Assembly: GCA_002751075.1 (NCBI GenBank)
Contig: NAOQ01000270.1
Coordinates: forward strand, 1,954 to 65,953
Direction: 5' to 3'
Length of the DNA stretch: 64,000 nt
From: Ichthyophonus hoferi
Lineage: Eukaryota > Opisthokonta > Ichthyosporea > Ichthyophonida > Ichthyophonidae
A program made the translations under genes and the position numbers. Each line of letters begins with the position of its first letter. Within the stretch, counting starts at the first letter, position 1. Shown piece after piece: positions 36,024-48,900 of the stretch. The notes under the pieces were generated by a model that did not search any database, was not told where the DNA came from, and saw nothing but the letters and a program-made list of their open reading frames with translations.

Positions 36024-36272
36024 ATGTTTTCAAGTGAATGGCTCGTTTACTTATTTACAATTAGAATTATCTCGCCAAGATCCTCTTATTCTGAATTTGA
36101 CAAAGATGTCGATTCCATGAGCCTAAAGAGAAAGATTATGGAGCTGAGAGAGATGGAAGGAAGCGGAATAAACCGTTTTGTGGTTGCGGCTCGGGAGGAC
36201 GTAGTGTTGTCGTTTGTTCAATTAGGTCGTTTGATCGATCTTGCTCTCAGAAGTGTCGTTTGGAGGACTTAA
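36024..36272 (+). CDS. Orphan open reading frame, 82 codons
   Basis: ATG-led frame including SEFDKDVDSMSLKRKIMELR, then EMEGSGINRFVVAAREDVVL and LGRLIDLALRSVVWRT. Composition is more protein-like than its surroundings, but I recognise no domain and see no flanking exons. It lies about 280 bp outside the proposed LTR at 36549. It may be a mobile-element remnant or chance. Confidence 0.15.
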   Translation: MFSSEWLVYLFTIRIISPRSSYSEFDKDVDSMSLKRKIMELREMEGSGINRFVVAAREDVVLSFVQLGRLIDLALRSVVWRT

Positions 36273-36548
36273 GTTTCATTGATGACCTGGCCTTGGACAT
36301 ACTAAAATAAAAACACAAAAAAAATAAGCCTGTAATATAATATCAAGTTTATTATAATTTCCAGTCCTTGTATGAGACTTGAGTAGGCGTTATATAATTT
36401 CCGCTGTCGTACTGAAAACCAGCCAGTATACTTATTATGGTACATTATTTGAATAGATAAAGATATTGGAATAATCGGAATGGTACCATTTGCACTGGGA
36501 TGTAAACTTAGCGCTAATATTTAAAACCATAAAGTGCTTAATAGGTAA

Positions 36549-36861
36549 TGTCCCAAGAGGGGGATGTCCCAGGTTAATATAAAAAGAAATAAATTAGAAC
36601 AATAAAGCCCTAGGTTAAAGCTAAAACCTGTGCCTTAAAGGCCCTTGCTGGTCACAGTCGAATCAATAACCATACTCAAGACTTTGAAAGCTAATTACTA
36701 TTAATTAAAGTATACCTATAAATCGTCTTGTACCTCTATCCAATGATTCCTAGCCGATTAATAATTCTTCAATAATACTAACCAATCAGTGAGAGGTTTG
36801 TAACTTTAATTCACACATGATAATTAATCTAAACTTAAACACGTACTAACTTTATATAACA
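36549..36861 (-). repeat. Right-hand (3') LTR-like block of the copia fossil
   Basis: Starts TGTTATATAAAG directly after the purine tract GTGGGGAGAG and ends near GGGACA. It shares CTAACCAATCA.. .GAGGTTTGTAACT-type blocks with 40109-40567. Confidence 0.5.
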
Positions 36862-39800
36862 CTCTCCCCACGCTCTATATACCCGTATAGAGGTGTTAAC
36901 CTAGTTATCCATAGCTAGTTGAGTGCAGTCTCTGATAAACTCAGTAGGAGCAAAGGCCTTGGTAAAAATATTGACTTTTTGGTCGAGAGTGGGAACTTGG
37001 TTCATTACTATTATACCATCTTGAATGGCGGCCTTGGGGTAATAATACTTTACCTGGATATTGTTCTCGGTGATCCTGATTGCTGACTAGTTGTTCTCAT
37101 TCATGTGCACTGGTCTTGTCAAGATACCCAGGCTGTCCAAAATATATATTATCCAAACGACTTCATATGTTGCAGTACATAGTAGATTCTTTCTCCTGGG
37201 TAGAGTTAAGCTAGGCAATTACGTGTAGTACCATCTTTCAATGTGAATTGGAAGGGTTCTAAACAAACCTGCTTAGGAGGCCTACTCCAAAAGCAATATC
37301 TGGACGAGTTAGCCTTGATATCCACAGTAGACATTCAATTGCTGTCTGGTAATCCTTCATGTTGCAACGAACTGGCGGGATTGGCTATCTCCAGAGCTGC
37401 TACCTGACTGGGTAGGATTGGTGATATGGTTAGCTTTTGTCCGAAATATTCATGGTGATCCCACTAACTGTTGAAGGAAAATTATTTTTCCATCTTTCAT
37501 TCAAAATATAGCTTTTTTTTTTTTTTGAATATATACATACCGTGGTTTTTCCCGTCAATAAGTACCAAAATCTTAAGCGTAGGACTGGATCATTGTACGG
37601 CATTCCGCGAGTCAAACCAAGTTATCTGACCCACAATGTTATGGTTCCGAACTGGACTAAAACTAGTTAACCAATGATTTAAGTACCCCACTCTCAATTG
37701 GATTGGTTGTCAAAAATAATATATCGTACCGGAGTTATATCAAGAAGTAATTATTACTCACTTGCTTAACCTATTAAAATATTAATTGTATATCTGAACA
37801 TTGTATACAATAATATTACCAGAAAATTCTAATTAAAGACTTTGATTGCGTGTCTAATCTCTGAAGTGCACAACGTTTTGTTTCTACAAGTTATATAAGC
37901 TCGCTCTATCGACTATGTATGTTATTGGTGCAATAAAAAAGAGCTAAACTTTAGTATGTCATCGACTCTATTTGGAACTAATCAATTTTGTCTTGAAATA
38001 GTAAATCCAGCATAAACGCTTGCGCAGGACGCTAGGCTTTGGTTATCTTGGAAACTTAAAAAGAACCACGAGTTCTGTTCTGGCATTTATACATTCTTTC
38101 ATATTTACTTATATAACAACTGTATATGTTAACATAAAGAAAATATTATTTACTAGAATAAATTTCTGTTAGATTAACACTTTGACCTCTATCACAATTA
38201 AATAGTTAAATCAAATTAATATGTAGAAGTAGCAATATGGAGAAATCTCCATATTCGGAAATCTGATAAGAAAATAATTGAGACTACCCAAAAGAAGTCT
38301 CGTATACGGAAATGGACAAAAGACTCCGCTGGTGACATAGTTATCAGTGACATCTCAAACCGCACTCAGATGCAATTTTCTAAATCAAAAACGGCTTCCT
38401 AGCCAAACGGAAATATTTGGTTCTTTACACTAACAGCATGGTTATAACTTATTACTAATTTTAATGTTCAATTTTATAATGCTGACAATTCAATCAATTC
38501 GTATAACAATTTTGAACGATAGTTAATTGCATAACTCTCTTAACTAGGCTAAATTGGATTGATGATACATAATATGCAAGCACATACATGGTGAGTTGGC
38601 TAACAAGTGATAAAAATGAGGACACGATAGTACAAAATTATCGAAATAAGATCAGACAATTCTACTGGGTTTCAGTGATCTTTTGTAAGATTGTAATCGC
38701 CAATAAGGATCCTACGATTGGTCTCATTCACATTAATGAACGCAGCTATGTGGGCGTTGAAAATTGCTTCATGATTATTTTTGATTCTTGTGTTGGAAAA
38801 AGCCTCTATGATCTACTTGATGTTGAGGTAGGTCTAGAAAATTCCTTGGAATTCTTTTTGCCTTTTATAGTTGCCTCTGGAACAGGAACAGGCACTGGGT
38901 ATATAATCTTGTGCAACGGAAAAATATTTTCATAAAGGTGTATGCCTCTACTTATTATTATCTGCTGGGTCTTCCTATCTAGAAATCAGTATGTGTTCTG
39001 TGTAGATTGGTAACCTACAAAGACTGCCTCTCTAGCTTTCAGTGAGATCCTGTCCTTGGTCATGGCTTTTTAAAAACATTTTCAGCCAAACGCTCTTAAA
39101 TGGCTGGTAGGAATAATGGATCCATGCAACAGGTTCTACAGTAGATCTGCCTTTCCAATGCTGCAGGAGGGAAGCGTCAAGGGTATATGCTGCAGCTCTT
39201 ACTGCGTCGTCTCAATATCATTCTGGTATACCACTCTCTATTAGGGAACTCCTTACCATAGTGAAAAACGCTTGATTTAAACGCTCACTAATTCCAGTTT
39301 TTTGTTGGTGGTAAGGCACGGTAGTTTGATGAATAATACTATGTTTCTTCAGATAATTGTTAAAATCTGATTTGAAATACTCAGAAACATTACCTGTCAT
39401 TAAAGTGGCTAGGGAGATACTACCATGTTTTTTCTCAGCATAGGTTAGGTATTCCTTGAAGCATTGGAATGTTTCTAATTTTTTCTTGAGGAGAAACACG
39501 ATCACAAAATGGGAGTAGTCATTTGTGAATGTACACATGTATATATATCCAAATTTAATTCCTTCAAAGGACCAGCTAGGTTTGACTGAGCTTGTTGGAG
39601 TACTTTGATTGCTCTGTCTGTTTATTCTGGGAATGGAATGGTCTTGGCCTTTGATTTATTACTACACGCCTGGGTGTCTAAGATCGGAGATCCTTTAACG
39701 TTTGTGGCGCATAGTGACAGCATTGAAAGCAAATGGCCTGGGACCGCCGCCGGCTGATAATCGCTTTGTCCTGATGTGTGTTGAGAATCTCTCAACTTCC

Positions 39801-40108
39801 TTACTGTGTCCTTTAGGTGACTTTGGTTGTTGGCGACTCACAAGTCTTCTTTCCCGTCTTATAATCAGAGTCTCCCTGGTCTGGACCACTAATGGCAAAT
39901 CCTCTTCACTGGAACTTGATGGCACCTTGACTCTTTCCTTGATAGTTAGGCGTCTGGACATCCCCCGATATCGCTTTTAACTTTTATTTGAATAAATGAC
40001 CGGCTAGAGGATACTCTAGTTTTAATTCTGAAACAATAAAACAAATACTCGATATAATCAAAATACTTTATTGTTCACACTAGGAAACCGCTCCCTTTCT
40101 GATACCAT

Positions 40109-40567
40109 AGGCCTCCTTAGTACTTAAAACTGCAACCCGGTACAATTTTACAAATATGTGGGAAACATCGCAATAGTGCCTTTGTAAGACTGGGGACTTT
40201 CCCCTTATACACCTGTGTTGTTATAACCTCTCCCGAACTAAATAGTCCTATGCTTAATTATTAATAACTTCGTATATGATAGGGGACTTTCCAACTCTAA
40301 CCATTACAACTTTGTGGAAAACGGTCCCTACTATCTTCTATCCATACTCCAATGAAGTCGTTATTAATCATGACTAATAATTAAAACATCACTGTTTAAC
40401 AGTTATGTATTGCCAATTAAAAAGTTTAACCTTAACCAATCATAAAGAGGTTAGTAACTAATTACTAAACACAGTTTACAATTAATTAACCTCTTATGTA
40501 TAACAACCGTCTAATCCCTTAAGTCGCGGCCTATCCCACATTAACGAAATTCTATCATACTTTGACA
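40109..40567 (-). repeat. Left-hand (5') LTR-like block of a copia fossil
   Basis: Starts TGTCAAAGTATGATAG on the minus strand and ends next to the TGGTATCAGA primer-binding motif. Similarity to 36549-36861 is patchy, so it is either an old partner LTR or a related element's LTR. Confidence 0.45.
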
Positions 40568-41840
40568 CCCCAAACCAAAATAAGTGCGAATTAGTGATAT
40601 TTGACAGACAGGGCTTTTGACATTGCTCCTGCATTGGGGTGCATAAACCAAGAGTGGAAAATTGAAAAAAATTTAAACCTATATCAGCGGTTGTGGTTTT
40701 CCTCGGTGGTTTTCTCCATCTTGGTGGCAGAGAGCTCCTTGACGTTCAAATCCATATTGGTGGTTGAGTTCTTCTTGACAGTCATGTCTTTCTTCTTAAG
40801 TTTCCTCATGTTATTCCCTGGTAGGAAGGTAATCTTGGCAGAAAAAGCCTGGCCTTTGTTTCTAGGCTGTGTTGTTGAAACGATGATAGTTCCATAAAGT
40901 CTGTAGACACAAACATTGATAGCGTCACTTTGAAAAATGATCTCATTGTTTTTGACCACTCATACATGGCTGTCCCTGAAAATTATTACAATGCTTTTCC
41001 CCCTTAATGAGTTAATAGAGAAAAGACAGATATCTCAGTCTGGCATGTACAGCCAGCAGATTTTTCAATGGTATTGTCCATGTCTATTTGCCTATCTTGG
41101 TACACATAGGATGTTTCCAGATTCCAGGGCTTGCTGTTCTTGCCATTTTCCAATTGAATTGTAGATGCCTCTGGTCTCAGAAAGGTAAACTCTTCCCAAT
41201 GAAAATGTAGATGCCTGGATAATCTGCTATCTATAACAAAAGAGTTTTCTTTTTTAGTGTTAGTGGAGGAAAACAATTGCTGTAAATTGTAGCCATATAG
41301 CCTACATTATCTCTGGAAAAATAACCATGTTCTGGATTTTTTTGCCCTTTCCCTTAGATTTTCTGGACTTGGAACGTTGATCTGATAGTTTGTTGTCTTC
41401 ATCATTGAATCTAAGCAACATATCACTGATTTGCCTGATTATTGGACACTTCTTGAAGTAATGAAAACCTTGACAAATTTTACAAGAAATGGACTGGGTA
41501 GCGTCTACAACGTCATGTTTTGGAGCAATTACACTAAAAGGTGTTGGTGGAAAGGGTTCAATTTTTTGTATTTTTTCATAGATTGTTAAGTAGCTGGTAA
41601 AATTTTAGAGTTCCATGTCTAGACTGAGTTGCAATGAGCTGATTGCAAACTTGCTTTAAGTGTGGCAAAACAGACATCATCTCAATGGCCCTGATCAGCA
41701 GTACAAATTTGCTTCAAACTAAATTGAAACCTGCTAGTCAATTGTTTAGGCCTTGGATTTTGTCTATAAAAGCATTTCCTCCTTCCTGTAAAGATGGCTT
41801 CACTCAGATAGGGTCAATAAAGTGTTAGTAAGTATTTTAT
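40568..41840 (-). mobile_element. Second copia fragment: gag zinc knuckle and protease-like remains
   Basis: On the minus strand, a CX2CX4HX4C zinc knuckle (SCKICQGFHYFKKCP) lies at about 41450-41490. It is followed by a basic linker and a retropepsin-like segment at about 41160-41250. This is the gag-to-protease part of a copia polyprotein. It precedes the 40109-40567 LTR-like block, so it belongs either to an older element interrupted by the neighbour or to a separate tandem copy. Heavily broken and old. Confidence 0.55.
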
Positions 41841-42958
41841 TTTAATGCGTGTAAATAATAATTGATACTAAAAAACCAATCTAGTTTTAATTTAAGTGTT
41901 GGAATATAGTAAGAGGAGTTATGTATGCATTGGTCCAACCCTTTAAAGGTGCATAAGTTTAACTCGGGTGAAAGAATATAGTAAGACTAATGATAATCTT
42001 AAAGAATTCCTAGTATACATTATGGAATCGGAGGTTGGGTAGGGTCACTAGACTCGCTATGGAAACCTATTTTATAATATGAAAATAACGACAACTAACT
42101 GTCTTCAAATCTAACATACTGGCAGTTGGTGGGCCAGTGAACAGTATTACTCTATCACACAAGATAAAGGCTACCTTACAATGAATATGGGTTATTATTA
42201 TTTCCCTCCTAATGAGATGTTCACACTAAAAATCCGCGATATTTGATAGAGTAGTGTTGTTCAATGGTTGACCAACTGCCAGTATATTGGATTTGAAAAT
42301 CCTCAAATCTATCCTTTACCAAAAATTATGGAATAATTCATGTACTATTACGTTTCACCTCTGTCCTTCAATCCTACCATTCACTGCATTGGTGTTCCAG
42401 AGATCTAGTTTTTAACAATACTCAGTGTTATTATCATAAAACATAAGTGAATTCCAAAGTATCTTCCTTTTAATTTACTACTTTTAGGGCACATTTTTAT
42501 TATTTAAGATATTTTAATAACAAAATAACTAGTTCTCCGCTGCTACTTATGCATACATATATTTTATTATGATCTATCAGCTGAGCTGATTCAACAAAAT
42601 GCTTCACATTAAAGGAACCAAGATGCAAATTCAATTATGAATTAACAGTCATTACTTTTTTTAGTATGTATAACGCCTTTTATCCCCTAACACCAAGTTC
42701 AATGAACTACTACTACACTTGAATTCCTACTCTAATATTTAGATTATAAAATAGAATCCCCACAAGCGATTGGTTAATTTACAATTTATATTTCACAATT
42801 TGGCGCCTAAATGCGAGAACAACCAATAGCAGTGTCTCAATACTGATTGCACGTGCCAACCTTTAATTTAATATGCACATAGTATTTACTACTTGTCATT
42901 TTTTAAAAGCCATAGTATTGGTTGTGATTACAGCGTTGACTACTTGTTGACCGACATC
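41841..42958. other. Intergenic region and PRMT7 promoter
   Basis: No exon recognised. The last 200 bp before PRMT7 carry CCAAT-type boxes (GATTGG near 42769, CCAAT near 42832) and a TTTGGCGCC site, a plausible TATA-less promoter. Confidence 0.45.
42799..42807. promoter_or_regulatory. E2F-like site TTTGGCGCC upstream of PRMT7
   Basis: Lies 152 nt before the PRMT7 ATG, between two CCAAT boxes. The same nonamer occurs at 9711 upstream of the BAH gene. The motif matches the E2F/DP consensus. Confidence 0.4.
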
Positions 42959-45900
42959 ATGGTGTTTGTCTCAACGGTTAACCCTGTCACCAAGAAAGTG
43001 GAATGGATCCAGGAGGATGATGATGAGTATGGCTTTGAGGACGAGGTGTCAGCCTCTATGTTTGGTGATATGCTGCACGACACCGAGAGGGTAGGTGGGC
43101 TCCATTTTTATTACTTATATTATACTACTCTTTATATTTCCAGTGGTGTATTGGCTGGTTATTTAAAGTCTTTGCACGAGCTTCCATTTTACCCTCTAGA
43201 TAATTAAAATCTGTTCACACACAGTTTAGGTACCCTAGCTGACAAAATCATAAACTATGACGTACCTTACATAACATACTTTGTATACTCATACATAGTT
43301 ATTTCCCCGCTTTACATTCCTGATCTTAAACCGAACTCTTAAACCGAACCATTATTACTTATATATTGACATGTTTATATGTTCTTATATAGTTTTTTTT
43401 TTTATTTTTATTCCTAATATTAATTCTAATTCTACACTACCTACTGTCAACCTTCCTTGTCAGAGGTAGTTTTGCAATAAAATTATAGAGTACATGAGGT
43501 TTCAAATAAATATGGCTTGATCTTTTCAGCCAAGGAAAGAGTAGAACTCTGTTTACATAAGGACATATTTGAACACCCATATTCTAACCTCACTACACCT
43601 CGGCACATATATATATACATATATAAGCACATGTCTTTAGACATATATGGGTACCTGTATATATGTATAAATACAACGATACCCATACGATTTCAGATCC
43701 ATAATGTTTAGTAACAGTATATCTATTTTTTCATTATCTTTATTTGCCTTTAACCTTTTTTTTTGTTTTTAACGTAACAGAACGAAAAATACAAAGAAGC
43801 TATATCTAGGGTGATAAAGAGTATGCCAGAGAACACTAGAGTGTTAGATATTGGCACCGGAACTGGGCTGTTAGGTCTCTTTTCAGCCGAGGCTGGCGCT
43901 GGCTATGTGCACGGCTGCGAGTTGTTTGAACCTATGGCTGAGGTAGCTAGACAGACAATTAAGGCTAGTCCTTATAAAGATAGGATGGATGTGGTGGGGA
44001 AAAGGTCCACAGATTTAACTGTAGGACGTAAGTAGGTTGTGTATTTAACATAGTGTATAATGATTTTTAATCGTGCATAATGACTTGTTTGTCATCTATT
44101 GCATAAATGCATACATATATACCCATTAATATACTGAAGTCTATTTGATATATCTCACACCAATCCACTTACATGCCCCTATGTACATGTAGATCTATGC
44201 GTCCCTACAGCCTACTTTCTTAGCATATGTTTTAGGGATCTCCAAAACCACATCAGTTATAATACAGTATACCAGCTCATCTATATATAATACTACTTTT
44301 CTCCCTGTTTATACATCTTTGTCATTTTTTGTATTATACATACTCGAGGCCCTGGAGATTTCTTACTCTTAAGTATAATTTCTATTAGTTGTCTATCTAT
44401 AATTTTTATTGGTAATGTGGTCCACTTCCATAACTTTGTTACCCGTGTCTCTACTCTACTATTACTAAATTGATACATTTTCCTATGTCTGCATATGCAT
44501 GTGCCTAGGGGCTATATATACACCTCTCTGTATGTATATCCGTTTATGTTTTAGTTCGATCTCGACTTTATTTAGTTATTTCGTACCAACACCTCTCTTC
44601 TGTCTATCCAATCATATAGCCGGAAAAGACCTACCAGAACGGGCCAGTCTTGTTGTTGCTGAGCTTCTTGACACGGAACTAATTGGTGAAGGCTGTCTGC
44701 CTAGTTACCGTGATGCCAAACGCCGTCTATTGACACCTAACGCTAAGTCTGTACCCTCAGGAGCTACGATGTACTGTCAGGTGAGTGGGCTAGGGTATAC
44801 AGGCGTACATCCTGTGGGGTATATGTAGCCTTTGCAGGCATAGAGGCTGTACTCTTAAAGGCTAGATGGTAGTAGGATGTGGCGGACTGCAGCCTATGCT
44901 TATATACTTTATTATGGGAGAGTATAGTGTACTACCAACACTACTACTACATTCAGTTAATTAGCAGTCAACGCCTTTGGGATGGCCACAAGATCCCTGT
45001 CCTTCCCGGTATGGAAAGGCCTCTTCCTCCTTGCCCTGGTACCCACCAGGTAGGCTATATCTCTATACACCCCCCCCCCGGGGGTTCATATATTACATGC
45101 AGTGAATGGCCTGCTTATGCCCTGGTCTGCCCGGGTTGGTCTGGTGACTGTGATGTGTTTTAGCCTTAAGTGGATGATGGTCATTGGACTATTGGCTTAT
45201 TTCAATTGTCTACTCTGCCATATCTAGTGTGTATAATTAGATAATTAGCAGAGGGTTAATTGGGAAAAGATGAAAGATTGGCAAAGCAGTGTATGTTGAC
45301 TTGAGTAATAATTACAATATGGCGATATAGCGATTCTCTATATGTTTAGACTCACTGTGTACGAGTTGATTACCTCTTTAAAGTATGCTATGTTATGATG
45401 TATGATAGTATATCTTATACTAACCTATACAATCATCTCAATTCATTTTTTTTATATTTTTTTTTCACTACAACCAGTGTCCATTTTGTGTTTTGCTTCA
45501 CCATACGAATGGTTATATGTTTATATGTAGGATAATTTTTTTGAGACTTATGTCTGCTTATCAACCAACTAGAGTATCTCTGTATGGCTACCACGGTAGA
45601 GTGGGAAAATACAAGGATATGCCTTAGTGTGCTAGGCTTTATACATACTATAACACTATCTATCTATTTCCTTGAGGGGTATGCATTTATTATAGCTGTA
45701 AGTCCTTTTACTAATGTTATTGTTTAATTAAAAAACGAAGGGTGGAGCATTTATATGTATACTGTGATTGGTGTATTAAAAAACATGTTCATGTTTGTTG
45801 CTAGACAGTACTTCATGTGAAAATCTTCTAGGCAGCAGGCAGATAAGAAAGGGGTTAGGAGAGGAATGGGATAGGGAGATATGAGCTCTAGATGTTTAAA

Positions 45901-48900
45901 AACTGGTAGACAACCAGTACACAGCATTAAACGCATTAATACTTCCTGCAGACCCAAAATATTCAAGCCAACACCTATAAGGACATTGTTTGTTATTCCG
46001 AACCGTTTACGGTAGGTGGCAGACTATTGGTTGATGTTGATTTATTTTTTATCTCTTTATTATTTACCACCTTCGCCCTATTGGCCTAGATATTTTATTA
46101 ATACTGTAGGAAAATTGTCCCAAATCTGTTGTTGTTTTATTTTTACGGTGACCGAACCGACTCGACTCGACCCTTCTGTGTAGTGCTATACTTATGAAAG
46201 GTATAGAATAGAGCCTAAATGGCGATTTTTAACCCACCAGTAATACGGCTCGCATAATCTCATATATACTTACTATTGCAGGCGTTTGAATTTGACTTTA
46301 TGAATGTGCCCCCATCTGATGTTGAGATCTGTAAAATGACCTGTAAGGTCCCAGTGATTAAGACTGGGAAGGTCCAGGCTGTCCTCTATTGGTGGGTGGT
46401 TCTTGCTACTTGAGCTTAGCTAATGAAAGCAGACATATATGGACGGCCTTCAAGACTGAAAAAAGTTTTGTAGAGTAATTGATTGGGGATTATTACAATT
46501 AGAACCACATTTGGGTTGTCAGTGATGACGTTCAACCAGTATAGTCTAGTCTATTTTTTAAGCCTGCCAACACCAGTGAATCACAGCAAATAATACATAT
46601 CTCATCTCATTCATGTAAAATATTAGGCCATATAAGGCTAACCGTTGAACCATTCGTTAAGGTGGGACTTGCATCTGGACGAATCAACACATCTTAACAC
46701 CGCGCCTGATTGGGCACTGGGTCGTATTGGCCAATGGAGAGATCACTGGATGCAGGCTGTGTGCTTTATGCCTGAGGTAATACAAACTGATGTTTGTGTG
46801 TGTAGTGGTAGTATAATTGTGGTTACAGGGTAATAGATAGATAGTTGTTTAGAGGTAGTAAAAAGCAAAAGGTATGGCCCAGGTCCCTTATGATGACGTT
46901 ATACTTCCAGTGCAATTGATACATACTGGTTGATAGTGAACGGAGTTAACACAGAGCATGTCTATGAACTACACATTACTAAGCTCAGCAAGGAAGCTGC
47001 ACTAACTGGCCGCCCTCCTATAGGAAGTAGAAGTAGAGGAAGGCACTGAAGTAGAAGTAGCGGCAGCCCATGACGACTTTAGCCTCTGGTATACTGTCTA
47101 CCCTTCCTATTACCAGGGTGAAGTGGTAACCACCAAGCCAGACTGTATATGTGATGCTCATCTTGCTTGGTAAGTGGCTCTGAAATGGCCAGACCCTATA
47201 TAGCAAGGCTATCTATTGGAGGTTGTTTACATCATGATATATCTATCTCAGGCTAGTATAACCCTTTTTGTAAAAATAAAAAGACCCTCAAGACTAATAT
47301 ATTTACGAAGACATATTAATCATATTAATACTATAATATTACTCTTACTAAATACAAATACATTGACCATAACCACGATGATCATACACTCACATATTGT
47401 GTATATACATACATACATATACATACACAGGAACCATTCTAGAATAGGTATGCTTAACGACCGGCGCAGAATGGATATCATTACCAGTGCTATCTACAGT
47501 GTAGTCAAGCCAGATTCTGTTTGTCTCTCTCTTGGTGACGGTTCTCTACCTGCCATGATGGCAGCTTTTATCCATGGCTGTCAGAATGTATATACTGGTA
47601 GGTTAATTAAAGTTGCTGATTTTTTAAGTAGGTTATTTGATAGGTCTATTTTTTGTCTTTCTTTATTTTGTGTGTATGGCTGACAGTACATTTACTGTTT
47701 ATATAGACTATAGATCAGAGAACTGTATAGAGCTAGATATGTAGATAGAGATATACTTAGAGATAGACGGAGATATACTAAAGGTTTGTATAGAGATGGA
47801 GAGATAGATAGAGATAGATCAAGAGTGGCCTTCTGGACCTTATTATTTCTGTTTCTTTTCTTTTTTAATATATAATGTTGTGACTACATGGGATAATAAT
47901 AGTGGCTATCAACACAGTAGTATATAGGCGTAAAGGTCTACAAGGAGAAGACAGTGTAACAGATAACATATATATGTATAGGTATATTGGAGGTATACAA
48001 CACCTAGACAGGATGTACAGGAAGAAAATGACATTAATATGACCAGTACATACAAACACTATCTTGTGCATGACAGTTAATCAGAAGGGGATAAAATACT
48101 TGGAGGGATTTTCGATCCAAATGATAACGGTTGCGATCAAAAGTTTAATTGTCCGAAATTTTATAAAATTTTATGTACATATCACAGAAAACAAGAACAA
48201 AATCTGACTAATAGTGTTTTAGTACAATAAAAGACGTATTTATTTTTTATTTTTTATGTTTGATTGTTCTCCTTTTGAGCGGGAAAGATTTAATTTTAAT
48301 CGGCAAGGTTTTACTTTTGATTGCGAAATTTATCATTTGGATTGAAACCCCCCAATATAAAACTCGCAGAGATATTTGTACGAAAAAGGATAGGAGACAG
48401 CAAAGGGGAGAGAAATAAAGTAACAACCTGTCATGAGGTCATTATTGCGTAGGCTAAGATGTTGTTGTTCATCATACCAAGCAGTGAGTGGTTGTGGCCG
48501 ACCATACATACCCTCCTGTGCCAATCCGTGACTTTACGCTATATGATTGGATACTTAGTACCAGTACTAACACTCCATTGGCTCCCTGCAGTGGAAGACA
48601 CGGCCTTCCAACGCAGACTACTGTCTACCCTCCTATCGTATGTGTCTCACACTACTAACTCCCTTTCTCTCTTTCTGTTTAGGTGTTGCCATCTCTGTCC
48701 TGCCCTAGACAACCGGCTTAATAATTACACACTATACTATACATTATATACAATACACTATATACTATACACTATATACTATAAACTGTACACCTCACTA
48801 TATACTATACATTATACACTATATACTATACACTATTTACTATACACTATACTATATACTATATACTACTATATACTATACACTATACATTATACACTTA

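Larger units (their letters stand above)
36549..40567 (-). mobile_element. Ty1/copia LTR retrotransposon fossil (degenerate)
   Basis: Minus-strand remnant. In element order: an LTR-like block at 40109-40567, a primer-binding-type TGGTATCAGA (initiator tRNA complement) at about 40098-40107, a gag-like frame beginning at 39961, an integrase core at about 39218-39690, reverse-transcriptase end motifs near 37270-37360 (RLTRPDIAFGVGLLSRF), RNase H end motifs near 36905-37000, a purine tract, and an LTR-like block at 36549-36861. Integrase before reverse transcriptase is diagnostic for copia. The element is shorter than a whole one and heavily broken (many breaks). The LTR blocks are strongly diverged, so it is old and possibly composite. 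Confidence 0.7.

Noticed and set aside
38588-38935. 115-codon plus-strand frame within the copia region as a host gene
   Set aside because: It lies between copia integrase and reverse-transcriptase remains, part is repeated at 53455, and no domain or splice context was found.
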